Part shown: one piece after another, positions 1-9,900 of the stretch
Layout: every line of letters starts with the position of its first letter
Position numbering within the stretch: the stretch's first letter is position 1
DNA from: Cryomorpha ignava
Lineage (GTDB): Bacteria; Bacteroidota; Bacteroidia; Flavobacteriales_D; Cryomorphaceae
Assembly: GCF_010686655.1 (NCBI RefSeq)
Contig: NZ_JAAGVY010000042.1
Location: 1 to 39,208, forward strand
DNA length: 39,208 nt
Reading direction: 5' to 3'
Notes under the pieces: generated by a model
Database searches by the model: none
What the model saw: only the letters and a program-made list of their open reading frames with translations
What the model was told of the DNA's origin: nothing
Made by a program: the position numbers and the translations under genes

Positions 1-144
1 GTAGAACCTATGGCCTGGCTTACTGCCGTGCTTGGCAAAATCGCCGATCATCCGGTCAACAAACTTTTTGAACTCTTCCCTGGGAATATAGACATACCAG
101 AAAAGTTAACAAGCTTTGGTGAGTTGGAAAATCAGGCGGTGTAG
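1..144 (+). CDS. IS66-family transposase, C-terminal fragment (cut by window edge)
   Basis: The frame is open from the first base and ends in TAG at 142-144, giving 47 residues that begin VEPMAWLTAVLGKIADHPVN and continue KLFELFPGNI. This matches the pattern of the C-terminal element of IS66-type transposases, which reads roughly 'P..yL..vL..i..hp.nrl.eLLP.n'. The stop overlaps the 3' end of the convergent secreted-protein gene by 13 bases, so the insertion sequence edge should lie just past 144. I could not recognise a terminal inverted repeat there. The fragment could be the end of an intact element to the left or an old remnant; the window cannot decide. Confidence 0.6.
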   Translation, partial: VEPMAWLTAVLGKIADHPVNKLFELFPGNIDIPEKLTSFGELENQAV

Positions 145-1802
145 TTGGTCGGGTGGATACCAATAGATGATGTACCGACATAAACAGGTGTATTAATATT
201 TTGCGATGGTGATAAATACACTTGAGAATTGTTCATATTATATATTTCGAGAGCAATTTGTGCTGGGATTTGATCAACAACACTTATATATCTGATCTGC
301 GTATTAATATTTCCACAAACGTCTTTCACACTGTATTGTATAGCAAATGACCCAGATGAATTTCCTAGATTTTTTCCAACACCATCAGTTAAACTTCTTA
401 GATCAAAATTTAATATGGGTTCTCCGGTCTGCCAAGATCCATGATAGTTGACTTGACCTTTAACGGAAATTGGTAGACAAGAACTATTAATTGGGTAAAT
501 TGCAAATTTATATTCATATGGTATACCACCATTAAAATAATTAGCATTAAAGGCTATGGGATTATCCTGACAATATTCTTCTAGCCTTCTATCACAATTC
601 AATGAAGGGATGTTACTATTAATAGTGAAATCAGATATGATTACGCTAGTATTATAATTTTCGCCATCGATTTGATCAGGTAAGGTATAAATATTTTGAC
701 ATACATAGTTTGCCAATGTAAATTGAGAATCGAAAATTCCAGAAACTGTTGATATCGAAGAATTAGTTGTAGATATTCCAATCAATTTTCCGCCATTTGT
801 TACTGGTGAAACCCCGTAAATTTTATTTTTACTGCCATATTCCAAAAACGTATTGGATAAATCATAAGGGCCAGTAGAGATTGTTGTAGTAGAATTGTTC
901 AATGTTGAGATTTTTTTGATTCCTTGAGAACATGATACGAATAAGTTAGGGTTCAAAAGATTACTATCGAATTCTATTCCTTTAGGGTCTGAAATTGAAA
1001 ACGATTTAATAGAGTTGGGTACATAAGTGCCATCACTTGGATCAATCTTTATAATGAAAACCTTATCGGTTCCTATAGAACACCATGCAAAATAATTAGT
1101 TCCCCAAGAAATTTCAGCTTCGGTTGAAGTGGCAAAATCGTCAAAATATTGTAAATTTAAAGTGTTATATGACGCTATTTCAACGCCAGTAGATATGCCT
1201 GATGAATTTATAATACTCTTATATATTCCTAACTCTTTTGCAGCAAGCAGAAATCTACTAGGGTTTGAAGCGGGGTTAAAGGTTTGCGATACTGCGAAAG
1301 CTGTATTATCAGATCCGCCTTGATTTGAAATAATAAAAGGTTTTATATACGGAAATGTAGAATCATAAGTTAGTACTGGTGATGTTCCTGTACAGTCAAT
1401 TTTAATATACAACAATGGTGAAAAACCTCCTGGATTATCCATGCTGTAAATTATGTAGTATTTTTTACATTCATTTGGAATTGGAACTATTGCAATTTCA
1501 CCACTAAGAATGTCATATACAGGTCCATTGGGATACGGCATGTAAATTGGAAGATTGTTAACGAATACACCTTGATCATCATATATACCATCGTCTTTCA
1601 CATAAAATACTAAATTTCCATTCGGTTCGTATGCGCCATTTGCAACCGAAAATGAATTGGACTGATTTCCTGGTAAAGTTGTATGGGTTGGATTTAATAA
1701 ACTCATATGATACTGATAAGGGGGGAGTGTCCAATAATCCATTTGTGCAAATGAAAAATTAGATAATAGAGTTAGGGACAAGATAATCAGTGATAGTCTC
1801 AT
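132..1802 (-). CDS. Secreted hypothetical protein, probably 3'-truncated
   Basis: The 556-residue product starts with a signal peptide (basic MR, hydrophobic core, cleavage near SFAQ at residue 20). The mature part is rich in Asn, Ser, Thr, Tyr and Ile. It repeats short beta-like segments around GNLVFYVKDDGIYDD, GEIAIVPIPNECKKYYIIYS and KVFIIKIDPSDG, which suggests a beta-propeller or similar beta-rich extracellular fold like those in secreted Flavobacteriales proteins. I do not recognise a specific family. No type IX sorting domain is visible at the C terminus, and the last codons lie inside the tail of the convergent transposase gene, so the original C terminus may have been lost. The gene is visibly more AT-rich than its neighbours. 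An ATG start at 1802 fits the signal peptide. Confidence 0.6.
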   Translation of the reverse strand: MRLSLIILSLTLLSNFSFAQMDYWTLPPYQYHMSLLNPTHTTLPGNQSNSFSVANGAYEPNGNLVFYVKDDGIYDDQGVFVNNLPIYMPYPNGPVYDILSGEIAIVPIPNECKKYYIIYSMDNPGGFSPLLYIKIDCTGTSPVLTYDSTFPYIKPFIISNQGGSDNTAFAVSQTFNPASNPSRFLLAAKELGIYKSIINSSGISTGVEIASYNTLNLQYFDDFATSTEAEISWGTNYFAWCSIGTDKVFIIKIDPSDGTYVPNSIKSFSISDPKGIEFDSNLLNPNLFVSCSQGIKKISTLNNSTTTISTGPYDLSNTFLEYGSKNKIYGVSPVTNGGKLIGISTTNSSISTVSGIFDSQFTLANYVCQNIYTLPDQIDGENYNTSVIISDFTINSNIPSLNCDRRLEEYCQDNPIAFNANYFNGGIPYEYKFAIYPINSSCLPISVKGQVNYHGSWQTGEPILNFDLRSLTDGVGKNLGNSSGSFAIQYSVKDVCGNINTQIRYISVVDQIPAQIALEIYNMNNSQVYLSPSQNINTPVYVGTSSIGIHPTNYTA

Positions 1803-1904
1803 ATTTTTTTAGTTAAGGATTTGTAATTAATTGGCAATGTCAACAAAATTTTTTGAACCACAAATTTTTTTCTACCGGAATGCTGGATAGCTTATTTTCT
1901 AATT

Positions 1905-1937
1905 GAATTTAATAGAGTTTAGAATTTAATAGAGTTT
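1905..1937. repeat. Short direct repeat, two copies of 16 bp
   Basis: GAATTTAATAGAGTTT occurs at 1905-1920 and again at 1922-1937 in the 244-base gap between the secreted-protein gene and the sirtuin gene. The rest of the gap is AT-rich and holds no ORF I can support. It is simple duplication with no evident function. Confidence 0.7.
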
Positions 1938-2046
1938 TAAGGATGAATCGAGAGCCTAATAACTTGTTAATGTGGCAGTTATTCAACGAATTTTCTTTAC
2001 ATGATATTGCTGCTAACTATTCATTCATTTAAAAGTAAATCCACCA

Positions 2047-2742
2047 TTAAAGATCGTGCATCAACTTCGCTACCACCTCACCCACTCCTTCCGTAGCGCT
2101 TTTTTGAATGTGATGCAAATGTCGAATGTCTGTATGACCAAAATCTCCCGGATCGATCAGAATTATTTCTGTACCCTTTTTAGCCGCGTAAATTAACCCT
2201 GCTGCGGGATAGACGTTTAAAGAGGTTCCGATAACCAATAAAATATCAGCTCTTTGAACTGTCTCCATAGCTCTGTCCATCTCTGGAACCATCTCGCCAA
2301 ACCATACAATATGCGGGCGCAGCTGGTAACCTTCTGGACAAGTATCGCCAATTTTTAATCCGTCAAGAGGCATATCTTTAATAAATCTTTCATTCTTTTC
2401 GCTGCGACATTTACGCAATTCGCCATGCAAATGTATAACCTGCGATGAGCCTGCGCGCTCGTGCAAGTCATCTACATTTTGGGTAATAATTGTTGTAAAG
2501 TATTTATCTTCAAGTTTTACCAAATCGAGGTGAGCCTTATTTGGCTCTGCCGTTAATAGCTGCTTATGCCGCATATTATAAAAGTTAAGCACCAATTCCT
2601 TATCTCGATGCCAGGCCTCAGGGGTGGCTACATCTTCAACCCGGTGTTGCTCCCACAACCCATCATTGTCTCTAAAAGTTTGTATACCGCTCTCTGCACT
2701 CATACCCGCGCCTGAGAATACTACAATGCGTTTTTTTGCCAT
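2047..2742 (-). CDS. cobB: Sirtuin, NAD-dependent protein deacylase (CobB/SIRT5 class)
   Basis: This 231-residue protein has the sirtuin core in order: the NAD-binding GAGMSAESGI at residues 11-20, TQNVDDLHERAG at 87-98, and HLHGE with the catalytic His at 106. It also has RPHIVWFGE, VIGTSLNVYPAAGL and a terminal nucleotide-binding strand ending near IDPGD. Tyr55 and Arg58 (YNMR) form the YxxR pair that in class III sirtuins such as SIRT5 and E. coli CobB favours succinyl and malonyl lysine over acetyl lysine, so desuccinylase activity is likely. The zinc module is reduced: only Cys112 and Cys135 remain, with no CxxC pair, a condition I believe is common in Bacteroidetes homologues. It stands alone on the minus strand. 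The ATG at 2742 sits in a 22-bp leader that is duplicated at 3233-3254. Confidence 0.93.
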   Translation of the reverse strand: MAKKRIVVFSGAGMSAESGIQTFRDNDGLWEQHRVEDVATPEAWHRDKELVLNFYNMRHKQLLTAEPNKAHLDLVKLEDKYFTTIITQNVDDLHERAGSSQVIHLHGELRKCRSEKNERFIKDMPLDGLKIGDTCPEGYQLRPHIVWFGEMVPEMDRAMETVQRADILLVIGTSLNVYPAAGLIYAAKKGTEIILIDPGDFGHTDIRHLHHIQKSATEGVGEVVAKLMHDL

Positions 2743-2760
2743 AATGTGAAAATACGAAAT
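2739..2760 (-). repeat. 22-bp sirtuin start/leader sequence, exact second copy at 3233-3254
   Basis: The same 22 bases, including the ATG and the 18 bases before it on the minus strand, occur at 2739-2760 and 3233-3254. On the minus strand the shared leader contains GTATTTTCACATTATG, which resembles a Bacteroidetes -7 region close to a start codon (inference). Identity stops on both sides of the 22 bases. Confidence 0.8.
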
Positions 2761-2900
2761 AATATATTTCTCTCTGTAGACTTATCGCTGAGTGCTTAAG
2801 TACGTATTGTTAAATAAATTAAAAGCTATACTTTTTGAGTTTTTTAATTAATTGATATACAATTTGTTAAGTGCTTTTCATGAATGCTTATTTTTAATAT

Positions 2901-3108
2901 CATGCGACCCTGTAAGGTGTCGCATGTTTGTAGTATAATGAACTTCCAGCATGAACAGGCGACCCTGTAAGGCGTCGTACCAAAAATTTAGTACACTTTC
3001 TAAAGCGGTGTAGTGCGACGCCTTACAGGGTCGTTTAGCATTCCACACAGCCAATATTCTACAAACATTTGACCCTTACAACTGGAAGGCGTCCGTATGG
3101 ACAGGGTC
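2901..3108. repeat. Palindromic intergenic repeats sharing a CGACCCTGTAAGG core
   Basis: Four related units are seen. 2901-2926 is a near-perfect hairpin with arms CATGCGAC and GTCGCATG. 2960-2977 reads CGACCCTGTAAGGCGTCG, and 3016-3033 is its exact 18-base reverse complement. 3069-3108 is a degenerate unit bounded by TGACCCT and AGGGTCA. The arrangement resembles REP/BIME-type elements: small palindromes in extragenic DNA, in both orientations. A possible divergent member (ACCCTGTAAG) lies near 27811. No transposase of the RAYT type is visible in the window. Confidence 0.75.
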
Positions 3109-3170
3109 ATGAATTTTGCCATTCCAACATGCTTTTGAAGATAGTTCAACAGATTTTTTTTTTATTCATT

Positions 3171-3236
3171 TCAACCTTCATCATCTATCCATTTAAATAA
3201 ATACTCATCCTTAAACTTCATATCGTAGTTCTCCAT
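3171..3236 (-). CDS. Possible 21-residue peptide or gene remnant behind the duplicated sirtuin leader
   Basis: Directly after the second copy of the 22-bp leader, an ATG at 3236 opens a frame of 21 codons ending in TGA. It encodes a strongly charged peptide that begins MENYDMKFKDEY and contains FKWIDDEG. The composition looks protein-like, but the length is too short to judge. It may be a true small ORF, the start of a deleted gene, or chance. Only the shared leader and start codon support it. Confidence 0.2.
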   Translation of the reverse strand: MENYDMKFKDEYLFKWIDDEG

Positions 3237-3369
3237 AATGTGAAAATACGAAATTAGTATGTAAACCAAACCGAGTTCATTACATTTATGGCCGATTAGA
3301 AAAAAGTGCTTTCTAATTCTGTATTTAAGATGCTGATATTTAAATAACCAGAAGGAATTATACCCTTAT

Positions 3370-3954
3370 ATGATAGAATACATTGAAGGAGAACTTGTGC
3401 AGCGCACTCCTACTTTTGGAGTGATTGAAACAAGTGGAATAGGATATATTTTTCAAACCACACTTAATACTTTCGAGAGTTTAAACGGGAAAAAACGTGT
3501 TAAAATTTTCATACACACATCTATACGCGAAGATGCGCATGTATTGTTCGGCTTTTCTCATGAGCTTGAGCGCGCCATGTTTCGAAGTTTAATTTCTGTT
3601 TCGGGTATTGGGCCAGCTTCGGCGGTTGCAGCACTAAGTAGTTATAAACCAGCTGAATTGCAAACAGCCATACTTCATGGCGATGTAGCGAGTTTAAAGA
3701 AAATAAAAGGAATAGGAGCCAAATCGGCTGAAAGAATAATTGTAGATCTAAAAGATAAAATGGGCGGGGGAGACGCTAATTTTGATATTTTTGGCGCTCA
3801 AAGCAATACCTTAAGATCTGAAGCGTTAAGAGCCTTGCGCAATCTTGGCTTCGATCAGCGCAAAGCGCAGACAGTTGTCGATAAGGTGCTTGAATCGAAC
3901 GATGAATCGATAAGTATTGAGAATTTAATTAAACAAAGTTTAAAGAGCTTATAG
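3370..3954 (+). CDS. ruvA: Holliday junction branch migration DNA helicase subunit RuvA
   Basis: At 194 residues this is the usual RuvA length. The N-terminal OB-fold domain (about 1-65) starts MIEYIEGELV and ends near HVLFGF. Two helix-hairpin-helix motifs follow: VSGIGPASAVAAL around 76-88 and IKGIGAKSAERIIVDL around 111-126. The C-terminal helical domain III (about 150-194, with EALRALRNLGF) contacts RuvB. RuvA tetramers bind four-way junctions and load the RuvB motor during recombination repair. The stop lies 17 bases before the sprA start, and the ruvA-sprA-gcvH order is characteristic of Flavobacteriales. The ATG at 3370 gives the canonical N terminus. Confidence 0.96.
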   Translation: MIEYIEGELVQRTPTFGVIETSGIGYIFQTTLNTFESLNGKKRVKIFIHTSIREDAHVLFGFSHELERAMFRSLISVSGIGPASAVAALSSYKPAELQTAILHGDVASLKKIKGIGAKSAERIIVDLKDKMGGGDANFDIFGAQSNTLRSEALRALRNLGFDQRKAQTVVDKVLESNDESISIENLIKQSLKSL

Positions 3955-3971
3955 CTCTTAATTAGCAGGTT

Positions 3972-6900
3972 TTGGGTCTACATACTAAAAATATTTGGCA
4001 ATTTTTTGCAATTGCTGCTCTAATCACATTTGTATGGACCGGCTATGCCACTATCCCAAATATTAATAGGTCTGTAGTAAATTTACCTGAATTTAAAGTA
4101 ACTCCAAAAGCAGAGATTTTGGCGGTTGATTCTCCCGAAGTGGATCTGAAATATCCTATTGGAGATAATTTAAATCCTTTCGGAGGAAGTTCAGGGCGGA
4201 TTAATCTTACCGACCCTAGCAATGTTGACAATGTAATAGAATACGATCCCGAAACGGGCAAATACTACTTTTATCAACGTATTGGTAGCGGGATAGATTA
4301 CCGTAACCCCACCGTAATGACATTTGACGAGTACATGGCTTATGTAAATGGCAACTCGGTAAATGAATACTGGAAAGAAATAAGATCGGCAGATCAAATT
4401 GCGAGCGACGATGATGATGGTCCTGATCCTTTTCGCCCTAGCCTAGAAATAAACAATAAGGCATTTGACCGTATTTTTGGTGGAAACACCGTTGATATAC
4501 GCCCGCAGGGAACAGCAGAGTTGACTTTTGGTGCGAACATCAATAAAAATGAAAACCCGCAAATCCCTGTAAACCAAAGAAGAATTACTACTTTTAATTT
4601 TGATCAGCGCATTCAGTTGAATGTAGTAGGGCAAATTGGCGATAAGCTAAAATTAAGTACCAACTATAATACTGAGGCGACGTTCGATTTTGAGAATCAA
4701 ACTAAAATTGAATACACTGGCTACGAAGACGAAATAATTCAAAAGATTGAAGCCGGAAATGTGAGCATGCCACTCAACAATTCACTTATTTCTGGAAGTC
4801 AGAGCCTTTTTGGTTTTAAAACAGAATTGAAATTTGGAAGGTTAACTGCAACCACACTTTTCTCGCAGGAGCGTGGACAGAAAAAAGAAATAAACGTACA
4901 AGGCGGGGCACAGAAACAGGAGTTCATCATTGGTGTTGATAATTACGAGGCAAATCGCCACTATTTCTTAAGTGGATATTTTAGAGCTGCATACAATAAT
5001 GCCTTAAAAAGTTTGCCCGTGGTAAACTCTGGGGTGCAGATTACCCGAATAGAAGTCTGGGCGGTAAACCAAACGGCCAATGTGCAGGACGCCAGAAATA
5101 TTATCGGTTTTACAGATTTAGGTGAGGGTGAGCCTTTTCAAAACCCGGTATTACCGATTGAAATTGGCGATTTTCCGCTAAACAACTTTCCGGATAACGG
5201 ACAAAACCAACTTTATAGTATTGTTTCTAATAATCAACAAATACGTGATTTTTCTCAATCTTCGGAGGCACTTGCCAATCTGGGGCTTGTAAATGGACGC
5301 GATTTTGAACGGCTATCAAATGCGCGTCAGTTGAGCCCGAATGAATACACCTTTAACCAAAGACTTGGGTTTATCTCGTTAAATCAGTCGCTTAACAATG
5401 CCGAAGTATTGGCCGTAGCTTACCAATATACCCTTAATGGACGTACGTATCAAGTAGGAAATTTATCAAACGACGGTTTTACAGCCCCCGATGCGCTCTT
5501 CCTGAAATTGCTTAAATCTACCGTAGTTGATATCAAGAGCCCATTGTGGGATTTGATGATGAAAAACGTTTACTCGCTGGGCGCTTATCAGGTTAATAGC
5601 AATGAGTTTTTATTGAATGTATGGTATAATGACCCTACGGAAGGGGTTGATGTACCCGTTATTCCAATTCCGGAAGTGCAGGATACTCCGCTTCTGCAGA
5701 TTATGGAACTGGATAAACTAGATCAGAATTCAAACCCCCGGCCCGATGGGCGATTTGACTTTATAGATGGGGCTGCCACTACTGGAGGTACAATCAATGC
5801 CCAAAACGGCAGAATATACTTCCCTGTTATAGAGCCATTTGGTCAAAATCTTATTGATAAACTCTCAACAGCGGGGGTAAGTGAAGACCAAATTAATAAT
5901 ATTGCCTACCCCCAACTCTACGATTCTACAAAAATTGTTGCTCAGCAAAACTTCTTATATCTCAATAGATTTGAATTAAAAGGTAGTTATCAGTCAGCAT
6001 CTTCTGATGAAATTTCGCTCAATGCTCTAAATATCCCGCAAGGAGCTGTGCAGGTTACTGCCGGGGGAGTTCAATTGGTAGAAAATCAAGACTTTACAGT
6101 TGATTATAATTTGGGTCGCGTTAAAATTTTGAATAGCGGACTTTTGGAGTCGCAGACACCGATTAAGATCAGTGTAGAAAGCAATACGCTATTTAGTATT
6201 CAGACGAGACGACTGATGGGAGCCCGCTTTGACTATAAGTTTAATGATAAGTTTACAGTGGGTTCTACTATTATGAACCTCAATGAAAGGCCACTTACCC
6301 AAAAGGTCAATATCGGCGACGAACCCATGAACAATACCTTGTGGGGGCTTGATGCTCACTTTCAGGACGACTCTCGATTTTTAACTGATTTTGTTGATGC
6401 TATTCCGCTTATCAACACCAAAGAAGTATCAAACGTTGATGCGTCTATTGAGTTTGCACAACTCATTCCCGGGCACAACAAGGCTGTCGGCAAATCTGGA
6501 ACTGCCTATATTGACGATTTTGAAGGAACGATTTCGCAGATTGATTTGCGAAATTTCGCCTCTTGGGGGCTTGCGTCTATTCCTCAAAATCAGCCACAGA
6601 TTTTTCCTGAAGCGGCGCTTAGCAATGATAGAACCCTTGGATACAACCGCGCGAATATGGCCTGGTATGTTATTGATCCGCTCTTTTTCAGAAATGACAA
6701 CATTACTCCTGACAATATAAACCCTACGCGACATTATCAGCGTGAGGTAACAGAGGGTGAGGTATTTCCAGATAAAGATTTGCCTGCAGGTACTCCGGCA
6801 AATATTGCCACTTTCGATTTGTCATTCTACCCACAAGAGCGTGGACCGAATAATTACGATGCGGAAGCCACAGCATTGTCGGCCGGTATAAATCCGCAAA

Positions 6901-9900
6901 CCGGAGATTTGCTCAATCCAGAATCGAGGTGGGGAGGATTGCAGCGCGCGATCAATACCACAGATTTTGAGCAGACCAATGTAGAGTTTATTCAGTTTTG
7001 GATCATGGATCCATACAATACCGACAACCGCGATTTTTTAGGTACCGCAGGAAACAGCAACGGAAAGTTACTTATTAATCTCGGAAATGTATCTGAAGAC
7101 CTTTTGCGAGATGGTCAAATGAGCTTTGAAAATGGTTTGCCTCTCGATCCGAACAATCCGAACGGACTGCTGACCGATACAACCGCTTGGGCGCGCGTAC
7201 CAATTACCCAGAGTATTGTAAATGCTTTTGATAATACTACCAATTCAAATGCAGCTCAAGATGTTGGCTTCGATGGATTTGACGATGCGGGCGAACGCGC
7301 TTATTTTGCAGAGTTTATCGATAGAATAAATGCACTACCCGGAGTTTCCAGTACTGTTGCAAGTAGAGCTAACGGCGACCCATCTTCAGACAATTATCAA
7401 CATTTCCGCAGTGGAACTTATGATGATGAACAGGCCGACATTGTAGACCGCTACAGATTGTTTAATGGTTCTCAAGGGAACTCGATAACTACCCAAGACA
7501 GCGATCCTGGTTTTCCTCAACAAGCCACAACTTTGCCTACAACCGAAGATGTAAACCAGGATTTAACATTGGCGGAAGCCGAATCATACTACCAATACGA
7601 AGTAGATATGCCCGACCCGCAAGTTTCGCCGGGCGACTGGCAAGTGGGTAATAATTATATTACCGATGTGGTAGATGGAGTAGCACCCGATGGGCGTCTG
7701 GTAAAATGGTATCAGTTTAAAATTCCGGTACGCGAAGGAAAATCAATAAATAATATTCAGGATTTGCGCTCTATTCGTTTTATGCGATTGGTTACCAAAG
7801 GGTTTGAAACTCCGTTGGTTTTAAGGTTTGCGCGCTTGGAGCTTATTCGCGGAGAATGGAGAAGGTATGGCCAAACCCTGCGTGAAGGCGAGGTTGTACC
7901 CGGTCAACCAGGCGAAACCGAGTTTGATATTCTCGCCGTTAATATTGAGGAAAACAGTCAACGTACTCCGCTTAATTATGTAACTCCTCCTGGAATTTCG
8001 CGTGAAATTGACGCCGGTACTGCTAACCTTAGAAGCCTCAATGAGCAATCCCTTGTATTGCGTGTGCGCAATCTGGGCGATGGCGATGCGCGAGCCGCAT
8101 TCAGAAGTCTAGACATAGATATGCGGATGTACGGAAATCTGGAGATGTTTATTCACGGCGAAACTATAAATGAAAACAACCCGATTGCGTTTGGAGATGT
8201 GTCGGTATTTGTGCGACTGGGTTCTGACTTTGATCAGAACTTTTACGAATATGAAATCCCGGTGAAACCTACTGGACTTAATTCGTCAAGCACACCTCAG
8301 AATATCTGGCCGGAAGAAAACAATATGAAGATTGAGTTTGAAAAGCTGCAAGCGGCGAAGAATTCTCGAAATCAATCAAACTTTCCGGATAATGAAATTT
8401 ATGTTCAGTCTGATGGCGATCGCCGTATTCGCATAAAAGGTAATCCTGTTCTTAGCTCAGTACGCACGATCATGATTGGTGTGCGCAATCCCAATTCAAA
8501 TGGCGACCCCACTTACGGAAATATCTGGTCGTCTGATGATGCCAAGTCAGAAAGTGCAGAGATTTGGGTAAATGAGCTTCGCCTCACCGACTTTAATAAC
8601 GATGGTGGCTGGGCAGCTGTAGGGCGTATTAATACCAAGCTCGCCGATTTTGCCACCGTATCGCTGGCCGGAAATATAAGCACCCCAAACTTTGGGTCGC
8701 TCGGTAGCCGCGTGGCCGAAAGACCGCAGGAAACATCTATGGGCTACGATGCCAGCTCTAATGTTAACCTCGATAAATTCCTGCCTGAAGAATCGGGCGT
8801 TAAAATACCAATGTATATTGGTCAGGCAGAGCAAGTGGTAATTCCTAGATTCGATCCTTTATCGCCAGATCTTGAGCTCGACGAAGTGGACGAAGGACTT
8901 TCGCCTTCCGAGCAAAAAGAACTGCGTAAACGATCGCAAAGCTATGTGCGAAGGAGAAGTATCAACTTTACCAATGTCCGGAAAGACAGAGTGAATTCAG
9001 ATAAAAAACCGAGAATTTACGACGTTGAAAACCTGAATGCCACATTTGCATACAGCGACCGGCACGCCTACGACTTCAATACGGCATTTGATAACCAAAG
9101 GCAGTTTAGGTTTGGATTGGGATATAATTTCAACGCCCAGCCAAAGAATTACAAACCTTTTGCTACAAGCAAATTCCTGCGATCATCTGATTATCTGGCT
9201 CTTGTACGTGACTTTAATTTTACCCTCGTTCCAAAAAACATCTCCTTCCGCTCAGATATTAATAGAACGTATAATGAGCAGCAGTTTAGAAATGTGAGCG
9301 AAGGCTTTGATTTTGAACAGCCTGTACTCTATACAAAAACCTTTAATTGGCTGCGCACTTACGATGTACAGCATGATCTTACTAGCTCTATCCGGCTGGG
9401 CTATAGTGCCAACAATCTGGCTTACATTGACGAATCCATCGGTAAAGTTGATAAGAGCGACCGCGATTCGTACAACGATTACCGAGATACGGTGTGGAAT
9501 AGCATTAAAGATTTTGGAACAAACGTTACTTTCAATCAATCGGTATCGGCAAATTATAAAGTGCCGATTAATAAAATTCCTATTCTCGATTGGGTTTCTA
9601 CAGACTTGCGCTATACCGGAAGCTACAATTGGCAGCGTGCTCCTTTTAGCCAAGACTCTTTGGGTAATACCATTCAGAATTCGCGTACGCTTTCGCTAAA
9701 TGGACAACTAAATTTCCTTACTCTTTACAATAAAGTTGGATACTTTAAAAAGGTAAATCAAAAATTCCAGCGGCAGAGCAGAGGTACGGGACGATCGCTA
9801 ACTACAAATTCTCGAACACCCCAAAAAGGCAAAGGCGAAGAGGAAAGTGAGGCTGAAAAGGAAAAGAAAGATGAAAATAAGATTACGGTTTTTGATTACG

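Larger units (their letters stand above)
2743..3369. other. 627-base intergenic region, repeat-rich
   Basis: This gap lies between divergently oriented cobB and ruvA. It holds the palindromic repeat family at 2901-3108, the second copy of the sirtuin leader (3233-3254) and a possible 21-codon ORF. Both genes' promoters should lie inside it, but I found no clean TAnnTTTG element next to ruvA. The rest is AT-rich and unassigned. Confidence 0.8.
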
